In this document: piece after piece, positions 43,998 through 51,756 of the stretch
Layout of the letters: each line of letters begins with the position of its first letter
How positions within the stretch are numbered: position 1 is the first letter of the stretch
From: Tianweitania sp. UT-5YL-CI-8
Lineage (GTDB): Bacteria > Pseudomonadota > Alphaproteobacteria > Rhizobiales > Rhizobiaceae
Length of the DNA stretch: 64,000 nt
Assembly: GCF_030010215.1 (NCBI RefSeq)
Contig: NZ_JASCRR010000004.1
Coordinates: 364,129 to 428,128, forward strand
Direction of reading: 5' to 3'
Made by a program: the position numbers and the translations under genes
The notes under the pieces: generated by a model
Databases searched by the model: none
What the model was told of the DNA's origin: nothing
Seen by the model: the letters and a program-made list of their open reading frames with translations, nothing else

Positions 43998-45551
43998 TCA
44001 GGCGACCATGGCGGCGATGTCGAGCGTCGGGGACGCCTCATAGGTGCCGGCCACGCTGCGGGCCATCGCCAGCGCCTGCATGCCGTCGATGCGGCCGTGC
44101 GACTTGATCTTGGAGAACTTCCTGTTCCCCGCCGGGTCCGTCTGCACCGTCGCGTTTGCTGCGCACATCGTCAAAACCGGATGCATTCCATGAGCGATCC
44201 GGCCATTCAACAAATCTGATTCCAGATCACGAAGAGCGGGGCTCATTGTCTGGAACCCCTGGCGCATCTGTTCGAATACCGCGTAGTCGCCCTCAAGCTG
44301 CTCTTCGGAGAACCCAGCCTTCAGAAGCCAGGGCTTCAAGTGCCGCCAGTTCCATGCGTCGAACGCAATTTTTCGGATGTCGAGATGGGTGAAAAGCTCG
44401 CGAAGGTGCGCCGCGACATACTCATAATCGACCGTCCGGCCCGGTGTGGTCTCCAGATGCCCATCTTTCGCCCAGACATCGTACGGCACCCGATCATGAC
44501 GTGCTTTCTCTGTCAGCCCGAGGCCGGGAAGCCAGAACGTCGGCTTGACGTGCCAGACCGTTTCGCCCCGCTCCGAAACCGGCGCGATAAGCACCAGTGC
44601 GGTCAAGTCAGAGGTTTCCGATAGGTCGAGCCCGCCATAGACAGGGAGGTCATCGAGCGTCTCGGCCACCGCCGATCCGCAAGACTTCCAAATCTGCTGC
44701 GATACGAATGGCGCGTTCATGTCGACGCGCTGGTTGAGGGTGTAATTTCGGTACAGAGCCTCTTGCGAGGGCATCCGTCTTGCCTTTTCGGCTTGGTCGA
44801 GAACCTCTTTGGCATTCAGGAAATCCCCGAATGCCGGGTTTGCCTGCCTTATCGCTTCCTCTGAAAACGGGTCGAGTGCGGGGTCCGCCGTGTACAGGCT
44901 GACGACAACTCTCGGATCATTCCCGCTGAGGCCGTCATCGATCAGAACAGAGAGCAGATCGGCGTCCGTCGCAGCCTGCGTGGAAATGATGATCGACAAC
45001 GGGGCATCGTGGGCGCCCATAGCGTTCTCGATAGCGTTGTAGAGTTCCGAGACCGGGCCTTTTACCTGCCCAAGCTCGTCGTGCACCGCGAAGACGGGCG
45101 ATTGCCCATGTGCCGTCGAGGCCTCTGCCGACAGCGCCTTGTAAAGCGTCCCTAGTTTTGGGCAGGCCAGCTGCTTCGCCGTGTCCCTGATCACAATGAT
45201 CGGGCTTAATCCCGGAGAAAGCCTCACCACTTTTGCGGCTAGGTTAAACAGCACCGCCGCCTGGTCTCTAGATTGCGCTGTGCTGGGCAGCTGTGTGTTG
45301 GCAATCGCTTCGGGGCCGCAAAGATGCAGGAGCAGCAGGAACGCCGCCAATGATGTCTTTGCATTCTTCTTGGCGAAAGAGATTATCGCAGTCCGGGTAC
45401 CAACCGGGTTGTCATAGATTTTCAGGATATCGCTTTGCTGCCAAGACCTGAGCCTGACGGGCTTGCCGACATCCTTTCCTTCTGGGATGCGACAATAGCG
45501 GTGGATCCACGCTATGTTTCGCTCGCCTCGCGTCAACCCTTGAACTCCCAA
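43998..45551 (-). CDS. terminase large subunit
   Basis: A 517-residue packaging motor of the Terminase_1 family. The deviant Walker A is IISFAKKNAKTSLAA, Walker B is FAVHDELGQV, and the nuclease acids are in YGGLDLSETSDL, KIAFDAWNWRHL and SHGRIDGMQAL. It overlaps the small subunit gene by 19 bases. Confidence 0.93.
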   Translation of the reverse strand: MGVQGLTRGERNIAWIHRYCRIPEGKDVGKPVRLRSWQQSDILKIYDNPVGTRTAIISFAKKNAKTSLAAFLLLLHLCGPEAIANTQLPSTAQSRDQAAVLFNLAAKVVRLSPGLSPIIVIRDTAKQLACPKLGTLYKALSAEASTAHGQSPVFAVHDELGQVKGPVSELYNAIENAMGAHDAPLSIIISTQAATDADLLSVLIDDGLSGNDPRVVVSLYTADPALDPFSEEAIRQANPAFGDFLNAKEVLDQAEKARRMPSQEALYRNYTLNQRVDMNAPFVSQQIWKSCGSAVAETLDDLPVYGGLDLSETSDLTALVLIAPVSERGETVWHVKPTFWLPGLGLTEKARHDRVPYDVWAKDGHLETTPGRTVDYEYVAAHLRELFTHLDIRKIAFDAWNWRHLKPWLLKAGFSEEQLEGDYAVFEQMRQGFQTMSPALRDLESDLLNGRIAHGMHPVLTMCAANATVQTDPAGNRKFSKIKSHGRIDGMQALAMARSVAGTYEASPTLDIAAMVA

Positions 45552-45952
45552 GGGTTGTCAATCATGTCCGGCTTCTTCGCCGACTCCGCTCGAACGGTGG
45601 CCTGCTGGGAAATCCTCATCCTGGTTGCTAAAGACGAGATTGCCCTGCCCTCCCGCCCCTGCATCTTGAGAAGCTGGTCGTACTCGCCCAAATCGAGTGT
45701 CTTTGCTTTTTCAGCATGGTTTATCAAATGAGCTACGCGTCGCGCAGCGACAACATGTCGGCAATATTGCGCCAGCATCCCGTGGGTTTCCCGAGGGAAC
45801 CAGTCCGCAGGCATCCGGTTCACTACCGCCCACCATTCGGCAGACTGTTCGTCGGTCAAGTCGTATGGAGCATCCGGCCGCGAAACCATCTCGACAAGTG
45901 CAGGCGTCGCAACCTCAAGTGACGCAGCCGATTTCCGTCCGCGCTTCGTCAT
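45533..45952 (-). CDS. terminase small subunit, P27 family
   Basis: A 139-residue DNA-recognition subunit. MTKRGRKSAASLEVATP, DEQSAEWWAVVNRMPADWF and ARRVAHLINHAEKAKTLDLG fit P27-type small terminases, which act with an HNH nuclease at cos ends; such a nuclease gene lies 640 bases upstream. Confidence 0.8.
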   Translation of the reverse strand: MTKRGRKSAASLEVATPALVEMVSRPDAPYDLTDEQSAEWWAVVNRMPADWFPRETHGMLAQYCRHVVAARRVAHLINHAEKAKTLDLGEYDQLLKMQGREGRAISSLATRMRISQQATVRAESAKKPDMIDNPWEFKG

Positions 45953-45973
45953 CCCAAACCTCTATTGAATTTC

Positions 45974-45990
45974 GTATTACGATGTAATAC
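45974..45990. promoter_or_regulatory. inverted repeat GTATTAC-N3-GTAATAC, operator candidate
   Basis: A perfect 7-bp inverted repeat ends 9 bases before the BrnA-like start codon and 22 bases from the divergent small terminase start. It is a natural site for autoregulation by the BrnA-like protein. Confidence 0.55.
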
Positions 45991-45999
45991 ACTATTGTA

Positions 46000-46212
46000 A
46001 TGGCCATCCAGATACGCCCAAATCCCTTTGTCGAAGCAGCGCCGGCGGCTCGCGCCCCTTCCGGCTCAAAAACCAAGGCTGGACGCCCCCATTCCGGGAA
46101 AATCGTCGTTTCGTTGCGACTTGATCCCGATGTGGTGGAAAAGTTCCGGGCCACTGGTCATGGGTGGCAATCTCGAATGAACGATGCCCTGAAGGCCGCT
46201 AAACCCGGTTAG
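46000..46212 (+). CDS. orphan BrnA-type antitoxin/regulator
   Basis: A 70-residue protein whose C-terminal half (KIVVSLRLDPDVVEKFRATG, HGWQSRMNDALKAAK) is the ribbon-helix-helix DNA-binding part of BrnA. No BrnT toxin is next to it, so it may act as a repressor or as an anti-toxin against host BrnT. Rightward, divergent from the terminase. Confidence 0.7.
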   Translation: MAIQIRPNPFVEAAPAARAPSGSKTKAGRPHSGKIVVSLRLDPDVVEKFRATGHGWQSRMNDALKAAKPG

Positions 46213-46274
46213 TGAAACCTTTTCTCTACAGGTTTAGCGAAAGTTTTGCCCCAGACGGTCTACGCCCCAAGCCT

Positions 46275-46301
46275 GTCCAGAAATGGACATAGCCCCCCCC
46301 C
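46275..46301. other. GNRA-loop hairpin followed by a nine-C run
   Basis: GTCCA-GAAA-TGGAC is a perfect stem, followed 4 bases on by nine consecutive C (46293-46301). It lies just beyond the stop codon of the 46301-46588 gene and about 320 bases from the small terminase start. It could belong to a packaging (cos) region or an mRNA end. Confidence 0.35.
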
Positions 46302-46588
46302 TAGGGTCTGAACCTGTGCTCGCTGCGACGGGCACCCATGCTGATGCTGCGCTTTGTCGCCTCTATCTCATCCTCTATGTCGTTGCTGACATCAGGAGAC
46401 GAGATGACGGCCAGGCTTAGCCCATCGTCAAGGATCAATACCGGGACACTGAAGCCGGTGGGCAAGCAGCTTTCAACGTACGCCCTTAGCCGCTCCTGCT
46501 GTTCCATCGATAGGATGCCGTTGTAGGTGACTGCCAGGATATCGCCCTGTTTCAATTCCAGCTTCTGCACTTTGAGATCGTCGGTCAT
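46301..46588 (-). CDS. hypothetical phage protein
   Basis: A 95-residue protein (MTDDLKVQKLELKQGDILAV...) with FSVPVLILDDGLSLAVISS. Composition suggests a small alpha/beta fold. It lies just after the HNH gene; function unknown. Confidence 0.55.
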   Translation of the reverse strand: MTDDLKVQKLELKQGDILAVTYNGILSMEQQERLRAYVESCLPTGFSVPVLILDDGLSLAVISSPDVSNDIEDEIEATKRSISMGARRSEHRFRP

Positions 46589-46589
46589 C

Positions 46590-46913
46590 TCATTTGCTCC
46601 ATGGGTGGCCTGGGTCTATCGGTGTTCCGTCTGCCCTGCTGCCCTTGTTGATGAACTTGCCTTGCCTGCGACGCTCTCCCGATGCCTGCTCTCGGACTTG
46701 AGCGTCATGGTGCAGGCATAAAGTTCTGAGATTGCCCAGCACATCCAACTCTGTCGGATGGTCTACGTTGGGTCGGGTCTCTATGTGGTCGCAGGTCAGG
46801 CGGTAGGTTGGTGTCTGGCAGCCCTTGACTGTGCACATCCAGTGGTCCCGCTCATGGCAGGCTCGCTTGAGGGAGCGCCAGTGAGGCGTGAGGTAGTATC
46901 GGTTGCGAGCCAT
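46590..46913 (-). CDS. HNH endonuclease (packaging-associated)
   Basis: A 107-residue nuclease with the zinc and metal motif spread over MCTVKGCQTPTYRLTCDHIE, then GNLRTLCLHHDAQVRE. HNH proteins beside P27/HK97 terminases are needed for cos cleavage in related phages. The final C-terminal residues are basic. Confidence 0.85.
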   Translation of the reverse strand: MARNRYYLTPHWRSLKRACHERDHWMCTVKGCQTPTYRLTCDHIETRPNVDHPTELDVLGNLRTLCLHHDAQVREQASGERRRQGKFINKGSRADGTPIDPGHPWSK

Positions 46914-46919
46914 GTGGCC

Positions 46920-47057
46920 CTATGCAGCCTCAGTCTGATCTGCCTCGAACCAATGATCTAGTATCCGCACGATGGCCTTGCCATCAGCCTGGACGGTCTG
47001 GTCATCTACTGTGCCGATGATGTCTGTGCCCTTGATGCGAAGGTACATGCCTAGCAT
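46920..47057 (-). CDS. 45-residue hypothetical protein
   Basis: Starts MLGMYLRIKGTDIIGTVDDQ from the ATG at 47057. Short beta-rich protein ending 6 bases before the HNH start. The frame is open further upstream without support. Confidence 0.45.
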   Translation of the reverse strand: MLGMYLRIKGTDIIGTVDDQTVQADGKAIVRILDHWFEADQTEAA

Positions 47058-47086
47058 GGGTGGGTCCTCGTGCTTGTGTGGCTGGG

Positions 47087-47329
47087 CTAGGAGGCGCGGG
47101 GCGCGAGCGGATCGGCCTCTGCGACTGTGAACGCTTGGTTCGGCGGGTATCTCGTCAAATCCCAACGCGGGCCGGTATCGACAGGAAGCGGGCTCACCCA
47201 TTTGAGCGGCGGGGTGCAGGCCAACTGCGCGACCTTCTGCTTGATGCGCTCGAACTGCTCGGGAGACGGGACGCCATCAATCCCTTCGCAGTATCCTTCG
47301 AACCATGCCTTGAACTCAGATGCGGTCAT
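47087..47329 (-). CDS. hypothetical phage protein
   Basis: An 80-residue protein beginning MTASEFKAWFEGYCEGIDGV, resembling small phage proteins with an SPEQFERIKQKVAQL helix. Its ATG overlaps by 4 bases the stop of the short frame at 47326-47442, so the two are coupled. Confidence 0.6.
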   Translation of the reverse strand: MTASEFKAWFEGYCEGIDGVPSPEQFERIKQKVAQLACTPPLKWVSPLPVDTGPRWDLTRYPPNQAFTVAEADPLAPRAS

Positions 47330-47442
47330 GACTGCCTCGTTTCGAGCGGCTTGAATTCCTGCTCATCCCAGTGCCGGTGGTACGCCTGTCCCTGCTCCCA
47401 CAGGTAGAAGCCTGACTTGCGCTCGGGAGGGCCGGGGAGGAT
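47326..47442 (-). pseudogene. short frame abutting the tRNA, 5' end missing or with unusual start
   Basis: A leftward frame reading ILPGPPERKSGFYLWEQGQ and on to KPLETRQS ends in an ATGA overlap with the next gene, as real genes here do. No ATG, GTG or TTG starts it: the frame runs straight into the 3' end of the tRNA gene. It is either started at ATC or is a remnant whose 5' part was replaced by the tRNA. Confidence 0.45.
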
Positions 47443-47443
47443 C

Positions 47444-47520
<77 letters not shown>

Positions 47521-47591
47521 GAAACTTGGAGAAGAGTGGCGCATTACGTCACCCTGCATTAATTGCATCTGATCTGCTTCGTGTGCAAAAG

Positions 47592-48149
47592 TCAAGCGCG
47601 CATCAGCCGTCCAACGCAAGATATCACCGCTTGTTTCCCCTCCGTTCCGCATAGTCTGTCGTGGAACGCAGCTTCGTGAAACATGATCCTCTCGCGAAAC
47701 CGGCGCCCCTTTTCCATCGGGGTTAGCCCGTCGACACTGGCGACAAGCGTCGTCATCGCTTCGTAGTTCCTCACGATCCTATCCACGGTCTTCAGCGACG
47801 GCTCTGGGCGCAGCGATGTGCCTTTGCCGGCCAGATAGTCCATTGCCTTTGGCATGGGCTCCAGCGGGCACTTGATCCGCATATAATCGGCCACGGCCAT
47901 CACGTAGTCCTCGACCGCAGTAATAGCAGGCTGCCAGTCTCTGCCAAAGTCACCGGCCAAGGCCATGCGCCCGATTGCGTAGCCTGCGAGTTGACTGTCC
48001 GCCGCATCCGACTTGAGACCATGCTGCCGCATACGGGCGTCGATCACGGTTGCCTTAACCTTCTCTCGCATCAGAGGCGCAGAGCGTGATGCCTGGCCAT
48101 TGGGCTGACGCTTCACCCCTTGCTTTCGCTTCCGTCCTGCCTTTGCCAT
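47592..48149 (-). CDS. hypothetical phage protein
   Basis: A 185-residue protein from the ATG at 48149 (MAKAGRKRKQGVKRQPNGQA) with GAGGAC upstream. The N-terminus is very basic and likely contacts nucleic acid. The rest is helical (GYAIGRMALAGDFGRDWQPA). A common type in rhizobial phages; role unknown. Confidence 0.6.
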   Translation of the reverse strand: MAKAGRKRKQGVKRQPNGQASRSAPLMREKVKATVIDARMRQHGLKSDAADSQLAGYAIGRMALAGDFGRDWQPAITAVEDYVMAVADYMRIKCPLEPMPKAMDYLAGKGTSLRPEPSLKTVDRIVRNYEAMTTLVASVDGLTPMEKGRRFRERIMFHEAAFHDRLCGTEGKQAVISCVGRLMRA

Positions 48150-48417
48150 CGTCTGTCCTCGTCGTTGCCGTGAATAGTGCCTCAGCTGCCGCTCTGGCTG
48201 CATCGTGGGGCGAGCCGCCTCGCCAGTACTCAGGATTGCCGTTCAGGTCTTGGAATGCCGCGCGCGCCGCACGGTTCTCCGCCTCTAGCTTGCTCGGGAA
48301 TGTCTCGGGCTTTCCGCGCTCGTCCCGTACCCTTGCGTACCAAGTGCGGTGGCAAAGCTTGTACTCAGCCTCCCATGTGAGGCCGTTTCGAGCAGCCCTG
48401 AAGTCAAAGGAGTTCAC
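48055..48417 (-). CDS. hypothetical phage protein
   Basis: A 120-residue protein from the GTG at 48417 (MNSFDFRAARNGLTWEAEYK), which overlaps the stop of the DnaA-domain gene in a GTGA. TWYARVRDERGKPETFPSKL is beta-like; the C-terminus is Ala/Arg-rich. Its 3' end overlaps the next gene by 95 bases. Confidence 0.5.
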   Translation of the reverse strand: MNSFDFRAARNGLTWEAEYKLCHRTWYARVRDERGKPETFPSKLEAENRAARAAFQDLNGNPEYWRGGSPHDAARAAAEALFTATTRTDDGKGRTEAKARGEASAQWPGITLCASDAREG

Positions 48418-48947
48418 CGGACTTCCCTCAAGTGTCTCCCCATAGCCGCGCGCTTGGCGGGGTAGGCTCGCTTGGCGTGCAAGATAGTGGTGTGGTCGCG
48501 TCCGCCCATGAAGCGCCCTATCGCCGGATAGGACAGCTTCGTGAGCCGCGCAGCCCAATAGATGACAAACTGCCGAGCTAGAACGATTTCCTTGTTCCGC
48601 CTGTCGCTGCGAAGCTCGGCGGATGTCGTCTTGAACACCTTGAGCGCCCTTCGCTCGATCTCCTCGTAGCCGATATGAAACCGCTCATCATCGCGGCCCT
48701 GAAACAACTGCGAGGCTTTCCTGCCCTTGGCTATGAGTGCGTTGGCCTCCTCGCGTTGACGACGCAGGGTCTCGTCAACCCTTCGGCGCGTATCGTGTTT
48801 GGCAGCCCACTCTCTGCTGATCCGTCGCATCTCTGCCAACTTAGGGGATATGACCGGTTGCGTTGGAACGTTGTCTTGCTCGACAGGTATCCTGATCTTC
48901 ATGCCAGCTTCTGTCCGGCGGCTCGATACTGCGTACATGCTACTCAC
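48414..48947 (-). CDS. DnaA domain IV protein (origin-binding helix-turn-helix without AAA+ domain)
   Basis: A 177-residue protein whose last 80 residues match the DnaA C-terminal DNA-binding domain: LRSDRRNKEIVLARQFVIYW, LSYPAIGRFMGG and the signature RDHTTILHAKRAY. The N-terminal half is charged and helical, with no ATP-binding domain. It could bind DnaA boxes and either direct phage replication or interfere with host initiation. The ATG at 48947 overlaps the gene upstream by 4 bases; M16 (MKIRIPVEQD) is an alternative start. Confidence 0.8.
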   Translation of the reverse strand: MSSMYAVSSRRTEAGMKIRIPVEQDNVPTQPVISPKLAEMRRISREWAAKHDTRRRVDETLRRQREEANALIAKGRKASQLFQGRDDERFHIGYEEIERRALKVFKTTSAELRSDRRNKEIVLARQFVIYWAARLTKLSYPAIGRFMGGRDHTTILHAKRAYPAKRAAMGRHLREVR

Positions 48948-49417
48948 TCCATCGACTTGAGGCCGGCTTGGGCCAGTATCTGCGCGGCGCGCGCGGCGCG
49001 TTCCCGCTGGTGGCGTTCGCCCTCTGGGCTGCTTAGAAACGCCTGCTTGCGTGTGAACTCCTTGGCCTCCCTGACCTGCTCGGCCTGTTCGCGTAGGCGG
49101 GCTTGCCGGTTGGCTTCGTCGTTAAGGATGTCGCGGCAATGGGCTGCAATCTGTTCGGCTGTCGGAAGGATGTCCCGGCGCTTGCGCTCCACCCTGCCTT
49201 GAATGAAGTCAGTGACCGATCGGTCTACGATCCAGCCGGGGATGCCCTCTACGGCCAACGCATAAACGGCGACTCTCGCCTGTCGCTGCAATTGGCGTTG
49301 GCTTTCGTCCGGTCCAGGCACGTATGGCGGGTCGTAGCCGGCGAACAGCTTCATGAGCGGGTCGCGCGCCTCGTCTGGTCTCTGTGCTATGAGCGGGGCT
49401 AATGACGTGCCGGCCAT
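48944..49417 (-). CDS. hypothetical coiled-coil phage protein
   Basis: A 157-residue protein from the ATG at 49417 (MAGTSLAPLIAQRPDEARDP). Residues 75-150 form a long Arg/Glu/Ala coiled coil. It lies between a probable replication protein and the DnaA-domain gene; it may take part in replication. Confidence 0.55.
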   Translation of the reverse strand: MAGTSLAPLIAQRPDEARDPLMKLFAGYDPPYVPGPDESQRQLQRQARVAVYALAVEGIPGWIVDRSVTDFIQGRVERKRRDILPTAEQIAAHCRDILNDEANRQARLREQAEQVREAKEFTRKQAFLSSPEGERHQRERAARAAQILAQAGLKSME

Positions 49418-49704
49418 TCGAAACCTGCCATAGCATCCATCATTGGATTCCCGGTGGATTGCTTCTCGGGCTTCAGCCATTCCGGCTTGATGGACTGCCA
49501 TCCTCGGACGATCATCTCTTCGGCAGCCGCGTCAGGGTCTGGACACCGAGCCAGTTGCCGAGCAAGCATCTTTGCCGAACGTTCGGTGAGGGCGTAGCGC
49601 CTGCCCATCCTGCTCCGATAGGCGACAACCTCCTTGGCCGTCTCCTCGGTCAGGACGCCAGCAAAAGCGTCTATGATTGAGAACGTGTGAGAAAGTGACA
49701 TCAC
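49399..49704 (-). CDS. hypothetical protein, possible replication accessory
   Basis: A 101-residue helical protein. The segment AAAEEMIVRGWQSIKPEWL resembles the C-terminal end of phage replication-initiator proteins. The start overlaps the GapR-like gene stop by 4 bases. Assignment is tentative. Confidence 0.5.
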   Translation of the reverse strand: MMSLSHTFSIIDAFAGVLTEETAKEVVAYRSRMGRRYALTERSAKMLARQLARCPDPDAAAEEMIVRGWQSIKPEWLKPEKQSTGNPMMDAMAGFEWPARH

Positions 49705-49961
49705 GCCATTCCAATCGCTGATTTATAAAGCTCTAGGATGGTCTCCTCTTCCGCGCGCTCGTTGGCGTCCTTTTTGCGGAGGGCAACGATGGTCCGAATA
49801 GCTTTGGGCTCATAGCCCGCGCCCTTGAGTTCCGCATAGATATCCTTGATCTCGTCGGAAACCTCCTTCTTGGCTTCCTCGCGGTTTTCGATCCGCTCGA
49901 TGTAGGCGCGCAACTGGCCGGCGGATACGGTCTGGCTGGTCTCGGGGTTATGGTCGTTCAT
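49701..49961 (-). CDS. GapR-like DNA-binding protein (DUF2312)
   Basis: An 86-residue protein that matches the GapR/DUF2312 family over residues 12-86: AGQLRAYIERIENREEAKKE, IYAELKGAGYEPKAIRTIVA and LRKKDANERAEEETILELYK. Cellular GapR clamps overtwisted DNA ahead of replication and stimulates topoisomerases. A phage copy would help its own replication or compete with the host's. It overlaps both neighbours by 4 bases. Confidence 0.85.
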   Translation of the reverse strand: MNDHNPETSQTVSAGQLRAYIERIENREEAKKEVSDEIKDIYAELKGAGYEPKAIRTIVALRKKDANERAEEETILELYKSAIGMA

Positions 49962-50323
49962 GACAGGGTGACCTCTCGTCCATAGAGTGCGTGGAAAAGC
50001 TTGGCTTTGATGATGAAGTCTCGGGTGCGGACGCCTTTGGTGTCCTCAACCACTTCGCGGTCGGTGTTCTTGTCGAGGTAGGCGAAGTCCGCGATGTACG
50101 TGCAGACGTGGAAGTTGTTCACGATGAGCGGGTATCTGGGCTGGAGACGAAGGGCTTCGATCTCCCCTGCCCGTTCTAGGCGTTTCAGGTCCGCATAGCG
50201 CCGTGCCTCTGCCTTCGAAGCGAACCGGATGCCATCAACCTCTGTGGGCTTGGCACGGTATTTCGACTGCTTGGGCTTCTGCAGGAGGGCTTTCGCCTCC
50301 TTGGCGCTGATGCGGGTGGTCAT
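49958..50323 (-). CDS. DUF1064 protein, PD-(D/E)XK nuclease-like
   Basis: A 121-residue protein with the family pattern KYRAKPTEVDGIRFASKAEA, then IADFAYLDKN...REVVEDTKGVRTRDF, which holds the D-x(n)-E/D-x-K metal site of a PD-(D/E)XK fold. Such proteins often stand where phages carry a Holliday junction resolvase. Overlaps dam by 4 bases. Confidence 0.75.
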   Translation of the reverse strand: MTTRISAKEAKALLQKPKQSKYRAKPTEVDGIRFASKAEARRYADLKRLERAGEIEALRLQPRYPLIVNNFHVCTYIADFAYLDKNTDREVVEDTKGVRTRDFIIKAKLFHALYGREVTLS

Positions 50324-51159
50324 GCGGCTTCACCTCCGAAGAGGGGCATAGCTTCTGCTTCCAAAGCGGCCGCGCATCTGGGGTTAATCCAGAGAACCTC
50401 TATCCGCTTCGCTGCCCCGTCCGCCAAGGCTTCGCGCTCGATCCTGGGCCAATCATGCAGTGCGGCGTCATACATAGGCGACGGGTAGCCCGATAGGACA
50501 ACCATGCCTTCCAGTCCGCGCAGAAAGACCAGGAGTTCGGCGTGTTGGTCATCCGTCAGTTCGTGGGCGTAATCCTTCGAAAAGTCTGCCCTGGTCGCGA
50601 AAACATAGGGCGGGTCGACATAGTGCAGCGTGCCCGGCCCGTCATGTTGCGCTATAACCGCCTTGGCGTCCTTGTTCTCCACGGTGACGCCGGCAAGCCG
50701 CTGAATTGCGAGTGCCAGAGCGTCGGGATAATTCACCCAATCATGGGCCGGTGTGGTGCCGCTTCTGTTGCTGTTCGCTCGGAAGCCCGTCACTCGGTTA
50801 TGACCGTTTGAACCAAATCCCATGAACGAGCGGATGACCAATCGCCGCGCCCGTTCTATCGGATCGTCCGAATGCTGATAGGCTTGGTCGAACTCGGTTC
50901 GGGAGAACGGGGTGAGGCGTAAGGCCTCGACCAGCCTCTGTGCCTGATCGGATCGAAGCACCCGGAAGATGTTGACGACTTCCCCGTCTAGGTCGTTCCA
51001 GATTTCGGCATAGGCGCGTTCCTTGCGCATAAGCACAGATCCAGCGCCGCCGAACGGCTCGACGTAGACCTTGTGCTTCGGGAAGTGGCTAATAATCCAA
51101 GGGGCCAGCAACCACTTGCCGCCATGCCACCGGAGAACTGGCCGCGATACGTCAGCCAT
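50320..51159 (-). CDS. DNA adenine methylase (Dam family)
   Basis: A 279-residue N6-adenine methyltransferase from the ATG at 51159. RWHGGKWLLAPWI is motif X, YVEPFGGAGSVLM motif I (SAM binding) and TLHYVDPPYVFA the catalytic DPPY. The domain resembles Dam, and the target is often GATC. It probably protects phage DNA from restriction or marks it. Its start codon overlaps the stop of a small membrane protein by one base. Confidence 0.88.
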   Translation of the reverse strand: MADVSRPVLRWHGGKWLLAPWIISHFPKHKVYVEPFGGAGSVLMRKERAYAEIWNDLDGEVVNIFRVLRSDQAQRLVEALRLTPFSRTEFDQAYQHSDDPIERARRLVIRSFMGFGSNGHNRVTGFRANSNRSGTTPAHDWVNYPDALALAIQRLAGVTVENKDAKAVIAQHDGPGTLHYVDPPYVFATRADFSKDYAHELTDDQHAELLVFLRGLEGMVVLSGYPSPMYDAALHDWPRIEREALADGAAKRIEVLWINPRCAAALEAEAMPLFGGEAA

Positions 51160-51323
51160 CACCACCCCCAGCAGACAGCAGCCACGGCAAGCGCAATGGC
51201 TCCTATGGCTATGATTGCCCATAGGTAAGGACGGGGAGATGCGGTGGGCTCTACGTGAGGCGTGAAGCCGCGCGACGTTTTCCGGTAGCGAATTCGATCT
51301 TCACTGTCGGTGAAGTCCTCCAT
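51159..51323 (-). CDS. 54-residue single-pass membrane protein
   Basis: Reads MEDFTDSEDRIRYRKTSRGF, then a Pro-rich linker and a C-terminal membrane helix (YLWAIIAIGAIALAVAAVCW). It is joined by TGATG overlaps to both neighbours, which supports translation. Function unknown. Confidence 0.6.
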   Translation of the reverse strand: MEDFTDSEDRIRYRKTSRGFTPHVEPTASPRPYLWAIIAIGAIALAVAAVCWGW

Positions 51324-51466
51324 CAATCGTCCTCCCCTTTCAGTTCAGGGCAAATCCACTCGGCTAAATTTGCGGCCTTATCGCGCATCCAAATCGCTAT
51401 GGTGTGCCGTCGCTCGAACGACAGCCATCGAAGCAAGACGGGCGGTTTCCTCTCGGTATGCGGCAT
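51323..51466 (-). CDS. 47-residue hypothetical protein
   Basis: Starts MPHTERKPPVLLRWLSFERR from the ATG at 51466 with GAGGAAA upstream; Trp-rich and basic, acidic at the end. It overlaps the upstream gene by 89 bases in another frame. Confidence 0.45.
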   Translation of the reverse strand: MPHTERKPPVLLRWLSFERRHTIAIWMRDKAANLAEWICPELKGEDD

Positions 51467-51734
51467 GGCTTTTCCTCGCTTCGACCACCGCGCGCATCTC
51501 TGTGATTTCGCGATAGTCGATCCTGTTGGCTTCTTTGTTGAAAACGGCCCGCACTCGCCGTCTGGTCCACGCACTGTTTCTTCTGCTGAGCGCCTGGTAC
51601 GCGCGCTCCAGCATCGCCTTCACCGGCTCGCGAACCCCGCGCTGACCAATGACCTCGTCCATTAATGATGCGGCCAGGTCACTGTCCGACATGGCTGAGT
51701 TTTCCTTTTCCTTGGCACTGATTTCCACGACCAC
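51378..51734 (-). CDS. hypothetical phage protein
   Basis: A 118-residue Arg/Ala-rich helical protein. Two starts have ribosome sites: GTG at 51734 (AAGGGG) and ATG at 51692 (MSDSDLAASLMDEVIGQRG, after a purine-rich stretch). It may bind nucleic acid; role unknown. Confidence 0.5.
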   Translation of the reverse strand: MVVEISAKEKENSAMSDSDLAASLMDEVIGQRGVREPVKAMLERAYQALSRRNSAWTRRRVRAVFNKEANRIDYREITEMRAVVEARKSHAAYREETARLASMAVVRATAHHSDLDAR

Positions 51735-51756
51735 GGTTCACCCCTTCGCTATCTAA

